From positions 1 to 46,828 of the forward strand of contig CAIUVD010000267.1 of the NCBI GenBank assembly GCA_903902515.1: 46,828 nucleotides of DNA, given 5' to 3'. The position numbers and the translations under genes were made by a program. This stretch comes from an uncultured Planctomycetota bacterium. Its GTDB lineage: Bacteria > Planctomycetota > UBA11346. This document shows positions 27,283 through 35,646 of this stretch, one piece after another (positions within the stretch are counted from its first letter, which is position 1; every line of letters starts with the position of its first letter). The notes below the pieces were generated by a model. The model was not told the origin of the DNA. It worked only from the letters and a program-made list of their open reading frames with translations, and made no database searches.

Positions 27283-28199
27283 ACACCTCCCGTGCCACCC
27301 TCCTGTCTGCCGCTCTGGTCGCGTCCTTCGCGTCCAGCGCCGCCGCCCTCGAGACCGAGCTCCAGGCCGGTGGCCTGTCGATCGGTGCCGATAAGAAGGA
27401 ATTCGCCGCCCTGTTCAGCACCGAGCTGCAGAACAAGGCCATGAGCAACGGCATCGTGACCAACAACGATGCCAACCTCCACGCCGTCGGCAGCATCCGC
27501 TGGTACGGCGTTGGCCTGCACTTGGCCGGCGACTTTGCCGTTGGCCAGGACAAGGGCGGCTCCTACCTCGTCAATGACGACCCGACCCTCTACCGTACCC
27601 GTGAAGTCAAGCCCGGCGAAGTCACCAAGCTGGTGGCCAAGGTTGACTACCTGCTGGAGTTCGGCGGGGTGTACGAGCAGGAAAACAGCCCGTTCCTGCA
27701 GATCATCCCCCAGATCCAGATCGAGTCGATGCCCTACGCCAGCGTCAGCCCGCTGAAGTCTGACCAGACCTGGGTTGGCCTGACCCTGTGGTGGGCGCTG
27801 CCCATCGAAGGCATTGAATTGGGCACCAGCCAGGACTGGAACCTGGCCGACCCCGCCTACCGCGGTGCCGCCGGTTTCCGGGAGTTCTACCAGTTTGGCA
27901 ATCTCGATCTCGCCTTCTGGCAGATCGCCAACTGGGGCGACGACAACTACCACAACTACCTCTCGGGCGCCAAGGGCCCGGGCTTCACCACCAGCGACAT
28001 CGGGGCCAAGATCACCACCCCGACCCTGTGGCGTGAGTGGTGGTTCACCACCAAGGCCAACTGGTCCTACTGGCTCCAGCAGACCGACCGCGACAACATC
28101 GAGAACGGCATCGACCAGGATGGCAAGAGCCTGGGTGCCCTGCGCGGCGACGCCGGCGACCTCCAGTTCAGCGTCGGCATCGAGTGGCGCTCGGAATAA
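27279..28199 (+). CDS. Predicted exported, possibly outer-membrane protein
   Basis: This 306-residue protein has a clear signal peptide (MNTSRATLLSAALVASFASSAAALE, cleavage near Ala-Leu-Glu). The rest is rich in aromatic and alternating polar/hydrophobic strands (SIRWYGVGLHLAGDFAVGQD, WVGLTLWWALP, EWWFTTKANWSYWLQQTD, LQFSVGIEWRSE), as expected for a transmembrane beta-barrel. I do not recognise a named family. It overlaps gpsA by 4 nt, so the two are co-translated. A strong intrinsic terminator 25 nt after its stop ends the operon. The codon choice is more uniform than in neighbours, which suggests high expression, but this is a visual impression. Confidence 0.75.
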   Translation: MNTSRATLLSAALVASFASSAAALETELQAGGLSIGADKKEFAALFSTELQNKAMSNGIVTNNDANLHAVGSIRWYGVGLHLAGDFAVGQDKGGSYLVNDDPTLYRTREVKPGEVTKLVAKVDYLLEFGGVYEQENSPFLQIIPQIQIESMPYASVSPLKSDQTWVGLTLWWALPIEGIELGTSQDWNLADPAYRGAAGFREFYQFGNLDLAFWQIANWGDDNYHNYLSGAKGPGFTTSDIGAKITTPTLWREWWFTTKANWSYWLQQTDRDNIENGIDQDGKSLGALRGDAGDLQFSVGIEWRSE

Positions 28200-28223
28200 T
28201 CCCCGTCTGCGGATGAGGATCGA

Positions 28224-28261
28224 CACGAACCGCCGGGGCTTCCCCGGCGGTTCGTGCTTTT
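28224..28261 (+). terminator. Intrinsic terminator after the gpsA operon
   Basis: A perfect 15-bp stem (CACGAACCGCCGGGG with its complement) closes a 3-nt loop (CTT) at 28239-28241 and is followed by CTTTTCC. It lies 25 nt after the stop of the predicted outer-membrane protein and 33 nt before the next start. Confidence 0.9.
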
Positions 28262-28294
28262 CCACCCGTGGTCCTCCCCCAGGATTCCACCCCC

Positions 28295-29698
28295 ATGGGC
28301 GACGTGCTGATCGTTGATGACGAACCTGGCCTGCGGGGCCTGCTGGAAGTCGGCCTCCGCCGGGAGGGTCACCGAATTACCACCGCCGCCGATGGCCTCG
28401 CGGCCCTCGCCGCGCTCACGGCAAATCCGGCCATCGACGTCGTCCTGACCGACCTGCGGATGGATGGCCTGGACGGGCTAGGGCTCTTGGAACGGGTCCG
28501 GGCCCAGCACCCGGATACCATGGTCCTGATCATGACCGCCTTCGCCGAATGGGACACGGCGGTCCGGGCCATGCGCATGGGAGCCCACCACTTCATCCGT
28601 AAACCGTTTGACATGGTCCAGGTCAAAGCGGCCGTGACCCGGGCCATCGCTGCCCGCGAACACCGGCTGGCCGCCCGGGCGGCCGGGGAACCAGCCCACC
28701 CGATTCACATCGTGGGCAGCAGTCCAGCGATTGCCGCCATCCAGGAAGTCGTGGAACGCATCGCGGGCACGGACAGCACGGTCCTGGTGACCGGGGAATC
28801 CGGAACCGGCAAGGAGTTGGTGGCCCGGGCCGTGCACTACGCGAGCCTGCGCTCGGACGGTCCGTTGATGCGCATCAACAGTGGTGCCCTGGCCCCTTCG
28901 CTCCTGGAATCCGAGCTATTCGGCCACACCAAGGGCGCCTTCACCGGGGCCATGGATGACCGGCCCGGTCTGTTCGCCCTGGCGGACCGGGGAACCCTGT
29001 TTCTGGATGAGGTGGGGGAGCTTGCCCCCGAGACGCAGATCAAACTCCTGCGGGTCCTGGAATGCGGGGAATACCTGCCCGTGGGCGGCCGGGAGGTCCG
29101 GTACGCAAATGTCCGGATCGTTGCCGCCACCAACCGGGATCTGGGGACAATGGTCCGTGAAGGCACCTTCCGGGAGGATCTCTACTACCGCTTAGCCGTG
29201 ATCCCCATCGAGCTCCCCCCCCTGCGGGAACGCCGGGATGATATTGCCCTGCTGGCCGGCCACCTCCTGGCCCGTCATGCCGTGCGCCTGCGGCGGGGCG
29301 TGGGGGGCTTCACCCCCGAGGCCTTAGAGGCCATGCGCCGGCACCCCTGGCCGGGCAACATCCGGGAATTGGACAACTGCATCCAGCGGGGCGTCGCCCT
29401 GACCCCGAGTGGCGACATCACCAGCGCCGCCCTATTTAGCGATCTCGCCGGAACCCGAACGCCGACCCCGTTGCCGATCGTGGTCACCCCGCCGGCCCCG
29501 GCCTGGGACGCCGACCTCAAGGCCCGCCTCACCCGGGGAGAACCGATCGCCCTCGAGGATGAACTCCTCCGGGTCGAACGGGCCTTGGTCGAACAGGCCC
29601 TGGAAACCACCAGGGACAACCTCACCGAGGCGGCTCACCTGCTTGGCATCAGTTTTCGCCAGATCCGCTATAAAGTCCGTCAATTAGGCCTGCGCTGA
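28295..29698 (+). CDS. Sigma-54-dependent response regulator (NtrC/PilR type)
   Basis: The protein has 467 residues. The receiver domain (about 1-115) has the acidic pocket DDE, the phospho-acceptor Asp in VVLTDLRMDG, and Lys in FIRKPFD. The AAA+ domain (about 135-370) has Walker A GESGTGKE, an intact GAFTGA loop for contact with sigma-54, Walker B TLFLDEVGE, and HPWPGNIRELDN. The C-terminus is a Fis-type helix-turn-helix (NLTEAAHLLGISFRQIRYKVRQLGLR) closest in look to PilR. A pseudopilin gene follows. No histidine kinase is nearby. ATG 28295 is the start that gives the normal receiver N-terminus. Confidence 0.94.
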   Translation: MGDVLIVDDEPGLRGLLEVGLRREGHRITTAADGLAALAALTANPAIDVVLTDLRMDGLDGLGLLERVRAQHPDTMVLIMTAFAEWDTAVRAMRMGAHHFIRKPFDMVQVKAAVTRAIAAREHRLAARAAGEPAHPIHIVGSSPAIAAIQEVVERIAGTDSTVLVTGESGTGKELVARAVHYASLRSDGPLMRINSGALAPSLLESELFGHTKGAFTGAMDDRPGLFALADRGTLFLDEVGELAPETQIKLLRVLECGEYLPVGGREVRYANVRIVAATNRDLGTMVREGTFREDLYYRLAVIPIELPPLRERRDDIALLAGHLLARHAVRLRRGVGGFTPEALEAMRRHPWPGNIRELDNCIQRGVALTPSGDITSAALFSDLAGTRTPTPLPIVVTPPAPAWDADLKARLTRGEPIALEDELLRVERALVEQALETTRDNLTEAAHLLGISFRQIRYKVRQLGLR

Positions 29699-29716
29699 AC
29701 GACCCGGGGAGGTGAT

Positions 29717-29746
29717 TTGCGTCCTGGGCCTGCCATGGGGTAGACT
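29717..29746 (+). promoter_or_regulatory. Promoter-like pair directly before the pseudopilin start
   Basis: TTGCGT (29717-29722) and TAGACT (29741-29746) are spaced by 18 nt. Five nt separate the -10 from ATG 29752, so the mRNA would be leaderless or nearly so. The -10 sits in the 13-mer GGGTAGACTCCCC shared with the LacI gene. Confidence 0.45.
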
Positions 29747-29751
29747 CCCCC

Positions 29752-30603
29752 ATGGCACATCGCACAGCCTTCACGCTGATAGAGCTTCTGATTGCCATCA
29801 CCATCATCGCCATCCTGGCAGGCCTCCTGATGCCTTCGATCGGCATCGTGAGCTCCATGGCTGAGGCGAGCCAATGCCGCTCAAACCTGCGTCAATGTGC
29901 GGCGGCCCACGTGACCTACGCCAATGACCACGAGGGCGCACTGCCCCATACGACACGACAATATGACTCCACCATGACCCAGTTCCCCTGGATGTTGGCC
30001 CTGGCCGAGTACTACGATCGCAAGCAAAGCACCTCCACCACCGATCTCGACAAATCCGCGAGTTGCCCGACGTTTCGCAAAAAGGCCTGGCCAACCCTTG
30101 GATATACAGGGTCAAATACCTACCAATACTGGGGTTACGTAAGAAATAATTACCTTTACCAAGATGGCGGCAGCAACCTCCTCAACCAACCCAACTTCGT
30201 TGGCGGAGGCGCCCAGATGGGCGATTGGTGCCAGGCGGGTTGGTGCACCCCCTTCACCCTGCAACAAATCTCCCATTCCTCGCGCCGTTTCCTGGTGGGC
30301 GATGGCAGCAATACCGAACACCACCTGCGGCGGGGCAATATCGGATTCACCTACAGCAGTGCCGGAACCGGCACCAGCCAGGGATTCATCGCCTACCAGT
30401 ACGGCTACCTCTTCGCCGCCGGCAACCTTGCCTCCGGCAACAGCACGAGTGCCATTCGTGCCGCCATGAGTGCCGACGCTCACCGGGGGCGCCGATCCTA
30501 TGCCATGTGTGATGGCTCGGTTCGCAACTTGGACGATGATGCCAGCAATCCGAAAAACTCGTGGTGGCTGAGCATCATGGATCCGGCCCTGGTGAATTTC
30601 TGA
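29752..30603 (+). CDS. Type II secretion-style pseudopilin with H-X9-DG motif
   Basis: This 283-residue protein has an N-terminal prepilin helix AFTLIELLIAITIIAILAGLLMPSI. The residue before the Phe is Ala instead of the usual Gly, which prepilin peptidases may process less well. The C-terminus has HRGRRSYAMCDGSV, the H-X9-DG motif. The middle part is rich in Tyr, Asn and Gly, as in other PVC pseudopilins. It follows the PilR-like activator by 53 nt but has its own sigma-70-like promoter and no obvious sigma-54 site (GG-N10-GC). The 1540-nt spacing to gpsA and other genes gives no further functional clue. Confidence 0.87.
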   Translation: MAHRTAFTLIELLIAITIIAILAGLLMPSIGIVSSMAEASQCRSNLRQCAAAHVTYANDHEGALPHTTRQYDSTMTQFPWMLALAEYYDRKQSTSTTDLDKSASCPTFRKKAWPTLGYTGSNTYQYWGYVRNNYLYQDGGSNLLNQPNFVGGGAQMGDWCQAGWCTPFTLQQISHSSRRFLVGDGSNTEHHLRRGNIGFTYSSAGTGTSQGFIAYQYGYLFAAGNLASGNSTSAIRAAMSADAHRGRRSYAMCDGSVRNLDDDASNPKNSWWLSIMDPALVNF

Positions 30604-30650
30604 CGGCACGGTGCCTTGGCTAGGCGTGCGCACGGCCATAGTGCCGCGAC

Positions 30651-31328
30651 ATGAATTCCGCCCCCGCCACCATCACCGTGCTTCTCGTCGACGACCATCC
30701 GGTCGTTCGCAAGGGCATCGGCCAGCTCATTACCCAGGAACCGGGCTTCCAGGTGGTCGGCGAGGCGGAAAGTGCGGCCCAAGCCCTGGAAATGATCAAG
30801 GGCCGCAAACCCGATGTGGTGGTCCTCGACCTCACCCTCAAGGGCGTGAGTGGCCTGGAACTGATCAAAGAAATCCGGGCCGCCAACCTGCCGTCCCACG
30901 TGTTGGTGGTCAGCATGCATGACGAGCGGGTCTACGCAGAACGCTGCCTGCGCCTTGGCGCCAATGGCTATGTCATGAAGGAGGAAGCGGCCGAGACCAT
31001 CGTCGCCGCCATCCGGAAGGTCATGGACGGCGGCACCTACCTTTCCGAGCGCCTGATGTCGGCCACCGTCAACCGCCTGGTGGGCGGCAAGTCGGATCAG
31101 GTGGCGGGCGGCCGCGGAGCGATGGTCGCCAGCCTTTCGGACCGCGAACTGGAAGTTTTCCAACTCATCGGTCGTGGCCAAACCACCCGCTTCATCGCCG
31201 AACAATTGGGCCTGTCGGTCAAGACCGTCGAGGCCCACAAGGCCAACATCAAGACCAAGCTCGGCCTGCGTTCCGCCCCGGACCTGTCGCGCCTGGCCGT
31301 CACCTGGATGCAGTCGCAAGGAGCCTGA
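30651..31328 (+). CDS. NarL/FixJ-family response regulator
   Basis: This 225-residue protein has a receiver domain (VLLVDDHPVVRKGIGQLI, phospho-acceptor Asp in VVVLDLTLKG, Lys in GYVMKEEA). A LuxR-type helix-turn-helix follows (LSDRELEVFQLIGRGQTT, then AEQLGLSVKTVEAHKANIK). It is a DNA-binding two-component regulator, but its histidine kinase is not in the window. CATAGT at 30637-30642 could be a -10, which would leave a leader of about 2 nt before ATG 30651. The next gene (C45 enzyme) starts 3 nt after the stop, so the two are one transcript. Confidence 0.92.
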   Translation: MNSAPATITVLLVDDHPVVRKGIGQLITQEPGFQVVGEAESAAQALEMIKGRKPDVVVLDLTLKGVSGLELIKEIRAANLPSHVLVVSMHDERVYAERCLRLGANGYVMKEEAAETIVAAIRKVMDGGTYLSERLMSATVNRLVGGKSDQVAGGRGAMVASLSDRELEVFQLIGRGQTTRFIAEQLGLSVKTVEAHKANIKTKLGLRSAPDLSRLAVTWMQSQGA

Positions 31329-31330
31329 AC

Positions 31331-32398
31331 GTGCTGGAATTGCCGATCATCGAAGTTGCCGGAAGCCCTGAGCAAATGGGCCGCCGCTACGGCGAGGCCG
31401 TGAAGCCCCTGGTCCAGGCCTTCGTCCACCAGCGCGTCCGCGCCGCCCGTGCGTACCTCCGGGAACGGGGTTTCCGCGATGTGGATGCCCTGCGGGATCT
31501 GGGACGCCAGTGCCTGGACCTCTTGAAGTCCTGGGACCACGAGGCGTGGATTGAGCACCATGCCACCGCCGCTGGTGCCGGTGTCGACCCGGTGGATCTC
31601 TACACCACCGGCAACATGACCGATATCCGGGACATCCTGATCCTCGGCCGCATGTCCGCCGAAGCCGAGGGCTGCACCACCGCCCACGTCGGGCCCGAGG
31701 CGAGCGCTGATGGCCTGGTTCTGGCCTCCCAGACCTGGGATCTCAACCCGACGGACATCGACTACGTGGTCGGCGTCTTACGGCGGCCCACGGTCGGCGT
31801 TGCGACCTTCAGCGTCACCTGCGCCGGCTGCCCGAGCCTGATGGCCATGAACCAGCACGGTCTGACGGTCGGCACCACCAACGTCAAGGTGAAGGGCAGC
31901 CGGATCGGCATCCCCTACCTGTCCCTGCTGCACCGGGCCGTGCGTTCGGCCAATCGCGCCCAGGCCGAACGGCGCATCCTCCGCGCCCCCCGGGCCGCCG
32001 CCCACACCTACTGGATCGCCGATGCCGCCGGGGTCACGGACCTGGAAACCAGCGCTGGTCATCACCTCCGGCGGACCACCGACACCGGGCCCCTCACCCG
32101 CACCAACCACTGTCTCGATGCCCAGCACCAGGCCCAGGAAGGTGAACCCGCCACGGTCAGCAGCCAGAAGCGCCTGAGCCGGGCCCGGGCCGTCCTGGGG
32201 GCCGGGGCCGTGACCACCGAAAGCCTCAAGGCCCTGTTCACCGACCGCACGGATGGCGTGGACAGCATCAACCGCTACCTCGAGGACGACCAGGGTACCA
32301 CCACCAATGCCTGCTGGATCGCCCAGCCGGCCCGCCGCACCGTATCGGCCTGCCGGGGGCCCGCCGACCGGGGCCGCTGGATCACGATTTCCTTCTAA
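31331..32398 (+). CDS. C45-family autoproteolytic acyltransferase/hydrolase
   Basis: The protein has 355 residues from a GTG start, which is supported by AAGGAG ten nt upstream inside the preceding gene. Family C45 (acyl-CoA:6-aminopenicillanic acid acyltransferase-like) features are [18 protein letters not shown] at the N-terminus and [10 protein letters not shown] with the N-terminal-nucleophile Cys at about residue 115. [15 protein letters not shown] and [17 protein letters not shown] follow. These enzymes self-cleave before the Cys and hydrolyse or transfer amide-linked acyl groups. The natural substrate is unknown. It sits between the NarL regulator and dapD. Confidence 0.85.
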   Translation: MLELPIIEVAGSPEQMGRRYGEAVKPLVQAFVHQRVRAARAYLRERGFRDVDALRDLGRQCLDLLKSWDHEAWIEHHATAAGAGVDPVDLYTTGNMTDIRDILILGRMSAEAEGCTTAHVGPEASADGLVLASQTWDLNPTDIDYVVGVLRRPTVGVATFSVTCAGCPSLMAMNQHGLTVGTTNVKVKGSRIGIPYLSLLHRAVRSANRAQAERRILRAPRAAAHTYWIADAAGVTDLETSAGHHLRRTTDTGPLTRTNHCLDAQHQAQEGEPATVSSQKRLSRARAVLGAGAVTTESLKALFTDRTDGVDSINRYLEDDQGTTTNACWIAQPARRTVSACRGPADRGRWITISF

Positions 32399-32421
32399 AA
32401 TTCCCTCGGAAAGCACCTCCC

Positions 32422-33561
32422 ATGAGCAGCACCATCAGCGATTTCCAGTCCTTCGTCGCCACCGTCGAGGCTCGTCCCGGCTACCAGCGCCCGGCAGCCT
32501 TCGCCGTCGGCCTGGCCAACCTCACCCCGCAAAATCACGGAGCGGCCCGGATCCTCGATACCTGGTACCCGGTGGTGAACCTGGCCGAAAACTACGGCTC
32601 CGCCGCCGTGTTGGCGGAAGTCACCGGCCACCTCCACGGGTCGGCCTCCTACCACCTGACCCTGGAGCAGATCGAGGCCGCCCTGGCCCACTTCGCGCCC
32701 TTCCACGGCGACGGCAAGTACCACGGCAACATCGAGGTGCTGTCGGCCCTGCGCCACGCCCTGGTCACCCCCCACACGGTCGGCGGCCTGGCCCGCCCCC
32801 AGGCGGTGGTGGTGTGCTTCCTAGGCGATCTGGCCCACAAGCCCGTCGACGCCCATGACGCCTACCTGCGCCTGCACCTGCTGTCTCACCGCAAGGTGAA
32901 ACCCCACGGCCTGTCGGTGGACGGCATCTTCGGCCTGCTGACCAACGTCGCCTGGACCGATCACGGTCCCTTCGACATCGAGACCCTGGACCGCGACCGT
33001 CTGCGCCTGGCCACGGCCGGCGTCAAACTGCAGATCCACAGCGTCGACAAGTTCCCGCGCATGGTCGATTACGTGGTCCCGACCGGCGTCCGCATTGCCG
33101 ATGCCGACCGGGTGCGTCTGGGTGCCCACTTGGCCGAAGGCACGACGGTGATGCACGAGGGCTTCTGCAACTTCAATGCCGGAACCCTTGGCAAGAGCAT
33201 GGTCGAAGGCCGCATCAGCGCCGGGGTGGTGGTCGGCAACGGCAGCGACATCGGCGGCGGAGCCTCGATCATGGGCACCCTCTCGGGGGGCGGAAAGGAA
33301 GTCATCAAGATTGGCAGCGACTGCCTCCTGGGCGCCAACGCCGGCCTCGGCATCAGCCTCGGCAACGGCTGCACCGTCGAGTCCGGGCTGTACGTCACCG
33401 CCGGTTCCAAAGTCATCCTCCCCGATGGTCGAATCGTCAAAGCCGGGGAACTGTCCGGCCACGATGACCTGACCTTCCGCCGCAACAGCCAGACCGGTGC
33501 CATCGAAGTCATCGCCAAGAAAAATCAGGTCGTGCTGAATGCTGCGTTGCACGCCAACTAG
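32422..33561 (+). CDS. dapD: Tetrahydrodipicolinate N-succinyltransferase, long DapD type
   Basis: This 379-residue enzyme succinylates tetrahydrodipicolinate in lysine and peptidoglycan diaminopimelate synthesis. The C-terminal half is a left-handed beta-helix with [55 protein letters not shown] and [20 protein letters not shown], and it ends [20 protein letters not shown]. These match the Pseudomonas/actinobacterial DapD subtype rather than the shorter E. coli type. The N-terminal part is about 35 residues longer than the Pseudomonas protein. The last 23 nt overlap the PAP2 gene. Confidence 0.93.
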   Translation: MSSTISDFQSFVATVEARPGYQRPAAFAVGLANLTPQNHGAARILDTWYPVVNLAENYGSAAVLAEVTGHLHGSASYHLTLEQIEAALAHFAPFHGDGKYHGNIEVLSALRHALVTPHTVGGLARPQAVVVCFLGDLAHKPVDAHDAYLRLHLLSHRKVKPHGLSVDGIFGLLTNVAWTDHGPFDIETLDRDRLRLATAGVKLQIHSVDKFPRMVDYVVPTGVRIADADRVRLGAHLAEGTTVMHEGFCNFNAGTLGKSMVEGRISAGVVVGNGSDIGGGASIMGTLSGGGKEVIKIGSDCLLGANAGLGISLGNGCTVESGLYVTAGSKVILPDGRIVKAGELSGHDDLTFRRNSQTGAIEVIAKKNQVVLNAALHAN

Positions 33562-34321
33562 CCTGCTGCTGATGCTGGCGGCCACCCTGGCCGCCGAAGA
33601 TCAGCGCAACCCGGTGATCGCCTTTGGATCGGATACCGTCACGGACCTCGGCGGTTATTTCCTCGCCCCCCTCGACTGGAGTGGCCGCGACTGGGCCGTG
33701 GCCACCGGCATCGGTGTGACCATTGGCGCGGTGGCCATCACCGCCGATCAGCACGTCAAGGACACGGCCCAGAACCACCGCAGCGAGGGTCGGGACCGGT
33801 TGGGGGATGTGTTCAACCCCCTGGGGACGGCGTTCTCCCTCGGCTACCTCGGAGTCGCCTGGGGCGTTGGCGAAGCGGTTGGCGATCCGCGTGGCGCGTG
33901 GATGGCCCGGGACGGCTTGGAGGCGACGCTCATTGCCACCGGTATCACCACCGCGACCAAAATGACGGTCGGCCGCAGCCGCCCATCGGACGTCGAAGAG
34001 GACCGTTGGGAATGGTTCAGCAACAACCGCTCCTTCCCCTCGGGCCATACGACCCAGGCCTTCGCCCTGGCCTCGGTGACGGCCCGGACCTTCGATGACC
34101 AGCCCTGGGTGGGGGCCGTAGCCTTCACCGTCGCCACCGGCGTCGGCTTGGCGCGCATCAACGGCAACCACCACTACGCCTCGGACACCCTGATGGGCGC
34201 CGCCATCGGCACCTCGGTCGGCTGGTTCGTGGTCGGCCAAAATCGGGGTCGCCGGGCCGAGGCCGCCGCCATCAAGCCGGTGGTGGCGACGGACCGCTGC
34301 GGCGTGGTCTGGACGTTCTGA
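33539..34321 (+). CDS. PAP2-family phosphatase, exported or membrane-anchored
   Basis: The protein has 260 residues with an N-terminal signal segment ([20 protein letters not shown]). All three PAP2 motifs are present: KMTVGRSRP (K-X6-RP), PSGHTT, and [12 protein letters not shown] (R-X5-H-X3-D). Members remove phosphate from lipid phosphates, undecaprenyl pyrophosphate or related substrates at the outer face of the membrane. ATG 33539 lies inside dapD (23-nt overlap), suggesting coupling. It converges on the CLC gene, with stops separated by one nt. Confidence 0.88.
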   Translation: MLRCTPTSLLLMLAATLAAEDQRNPVIAFGSDTVTDLGGYFLAPLDWSGRDWAVATGIGVTIGAVAITADQHVKDTAQNHRSEGRDRLGDVFNPLGTAFSLGYLGVAWGVGEAVGDPRGAWMARDGLEATLIATGITTATKMTVGRSRPSDVEEDRWEWFSNNRSFPSGHTTQAFALASVTARTFDDQPWVGAVAFTVATGVGLARINGNHHYASDTLMGAAIGTSVGWFVVGQNRGRRAEAAAIKPVVATDRCGVVWTF

Positions 34322-34322
34322 T

Positions 34323-35549
34323 TTAGATCCCGGACTTGGACTGGCCGACCCGCTGGGCGCGGTAGATGCCGGTGGGGCCGCTCATCAGGTAACTCAGCAC
34401 GCAGGCCACCGCCGCCAGCACCCCCAAGCCACTGCCGAAGAGTTCGCAGGCCATCATGGTGCAGGCCAGGGGCGTGTTGGCGGCCCCGGCAAACACCGCC
34501 ACGAAGCCCAGGGCCGCCAACACATCGACGGGAACTGGCAAAATCACGACCAGGGCACTGCCGAGGGTCGCGCCGATGACAAACAGGGGCGTGACCTCGC
34601 CGCCCTTGAAGCCGAAGCCGAGCGTCACCGCCGTCAGCACCAATTTGATCGCCGTGTCGGACCACGGCAGGGGGTTGGCGAAGGCCTCCTGGATGAGTGG
34701 GATGCCGAGGCCGATATGGCGGGTCGTGCCCAGGGCCAGTACCGCCAAGGCAACAGCCGCACCGCCCACCGCCAAGCGCCAGGGCGACCAGGGGAACCAG
34801 ACCTTAGCCTGGGCAGCGATGGCGTGGGTGGTGGTGGTGAAAATCCGGGCCATCAGGCCGCTAGCCACGCCGACCACCGCCGCCGCCAGAAGCACCGACC
34901 AACCCAGGGGGGGAATGACTCCGACGGTGTAGTGGGTGTGGTGGACCCCCAGCAACCCGACCACCTGGTCGCCCACCACCGAGGCCACCAGACACGGCAA
35001 TAGGGCCTCGAAACGCAGGACGCCAATCACCAGCACTTCCAGGCCAAAAACCATCCCGGCCAGGGGCGTGCCGAAGACCGCCCCGAATCCACCGCTGATC
35101 CCGGCCATCAGGGCGATGCGGCGGGACGGGCGGTCCAGGCCCAAGACCCGCACCACCTGATCCGCGAGGGAAGCGCCCATCTGGACCGCCGTGCCCTCCC
35201 GCCCGGCGGAGCCGCCAAACAGGTGGGTGACCACGGTGCTGACCAGGATCATCGGCGCCATCCGCAGGGGCAGGCGGGCCTGGGGATCATGGATTTCGTC
35301 GAGAATCAGGTTGTTACCGCCCTCGACCCGGGCCCCGAAGTGGGTGTAGAGCAAACCGATCAGGAAGCCCGCCACCGGCAGCAGGGCGATCAGCCAGAGG
35401 TGCTCCTCACGAACCGTCGTCGCCCACTCCAGGGCCAGGAGGAACACCGCCGAGGCCAGTCCGGCCAAGAGGCCGATGACCGCCGCAATAGCTGCCCAAC
35501 GGCCGGCGGCGCCCACGGCCAACAGGGATTCACGGACGGCGGGAAGCAT
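34323..35549 (-). CDS. CLC-F type fluoride/proton antiporter
   Basis: This 408-residue CLC-family membrane protein has about ten or more hydrophobic segments. The gating Glu is in GGSAGREGTAVQMG (about residue 117). Instead of the GSGIP serine motif there is EGGNNLILDEIHDP (Asn at about 78-79), and instead of GxFxP there is GFKGGEVTPLFVIG (Glu about 317, Thr about 319). This combination is that of the fluoride-exporting CLC-F clade rather than chloride channels. It would export fluoride in exchange for protons. ATG 35549 lies six nt after a -10-like CATCCC. No crcB-type fluoride riboswitch is visible in the 97 nt to the divergent alaA gene. Confidence 0.82.
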   Translation of the reverse strand: MLPAVRESLLAVGAAGRWAAIAAVIGLLAGLASAVFLLALEWATTVREEHLWLIALLPVAGFLIGLLYTHFGARVEGGNNLILDEIHDPQARLPLRMAPMILVSTVVTHLFGGSAGREGTAVQMGASLADQVVRVLGLDRPSRRIALMAGISGGFGAVFGTPLAGMVFGLEVLVIGVLRFEALLPCLVASVVGDQVVGLLGVHHTHYTVGVIPPLGWSVLLAAAVVGVASGLMARIFTTTTHAIAAQAKVWFPWSPWRLAVGGAAVALAVLALGTTRHIGLGIPLIQEAFANPLPWSDTAIKLVLTAVTLGFGFKGGEVTPLFVIGATLGSALVVILPVPVDVLAALGFVAVFAGAANTPLACTMMACELFGSGLGVLAAVACVLSYLMSGPTGIYRAQRVGQSKSGI

Positions 35550-35555
35550 CGGTGG

Positions 35556-35585
35556 GGGATGCTTGATGGAGGCCCCGGGGGTCAA
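35556..35585 (-). promoter_or_regulatory. Promoter giving a leaderless CLC-F mRNA
   Basis: On the minus strand, TTGACC (35585-35580) and CATCCC (35561-35556) are spaced by 18 nt. Six nt later comes ATG 35549, so +1 falls on the start codon. The -35 matches five of six consensus bases, and the -10 is weak. Confidence 0.45.
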
Positions 35586-35630
35586 TGGCAGAGCGAGGCA
35601 ACTTCGGGATTTCCCCCGCCCGGGTTTTCC

Positions 35631-35636
35631 CATACT
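35631..35636 (+). promoter_or_regulatory. Possible -10 of alaA
   Basis: CATACT lies ten nt before ATG 35647, predicting a leader of about 4 nt. It has the same hexamer and context (CCCATACT) as the box at 19422. No convincing -35 is seen. Confidence 0.3.
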
Positions 35637-35646
35637 CCCCCGTCCC

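Noticed and set aside
29699-29751. Sigma-54 promoter before the second pseudopilin gene
   Set aside because: No GG-N10-GC pair with TGGCAC/TTGC context lies upstream of the start. The TGGCAC seen begins inside the start codon.
35550-35646. Fluoride (crcB) riboswitch upstream of the CLC-F gene
   Set aside because: I read both strands for the conserved GATGG...CGCC and terminal GATGAC elements and did not find them. The -35/-10 pair leaves no room for a leader.
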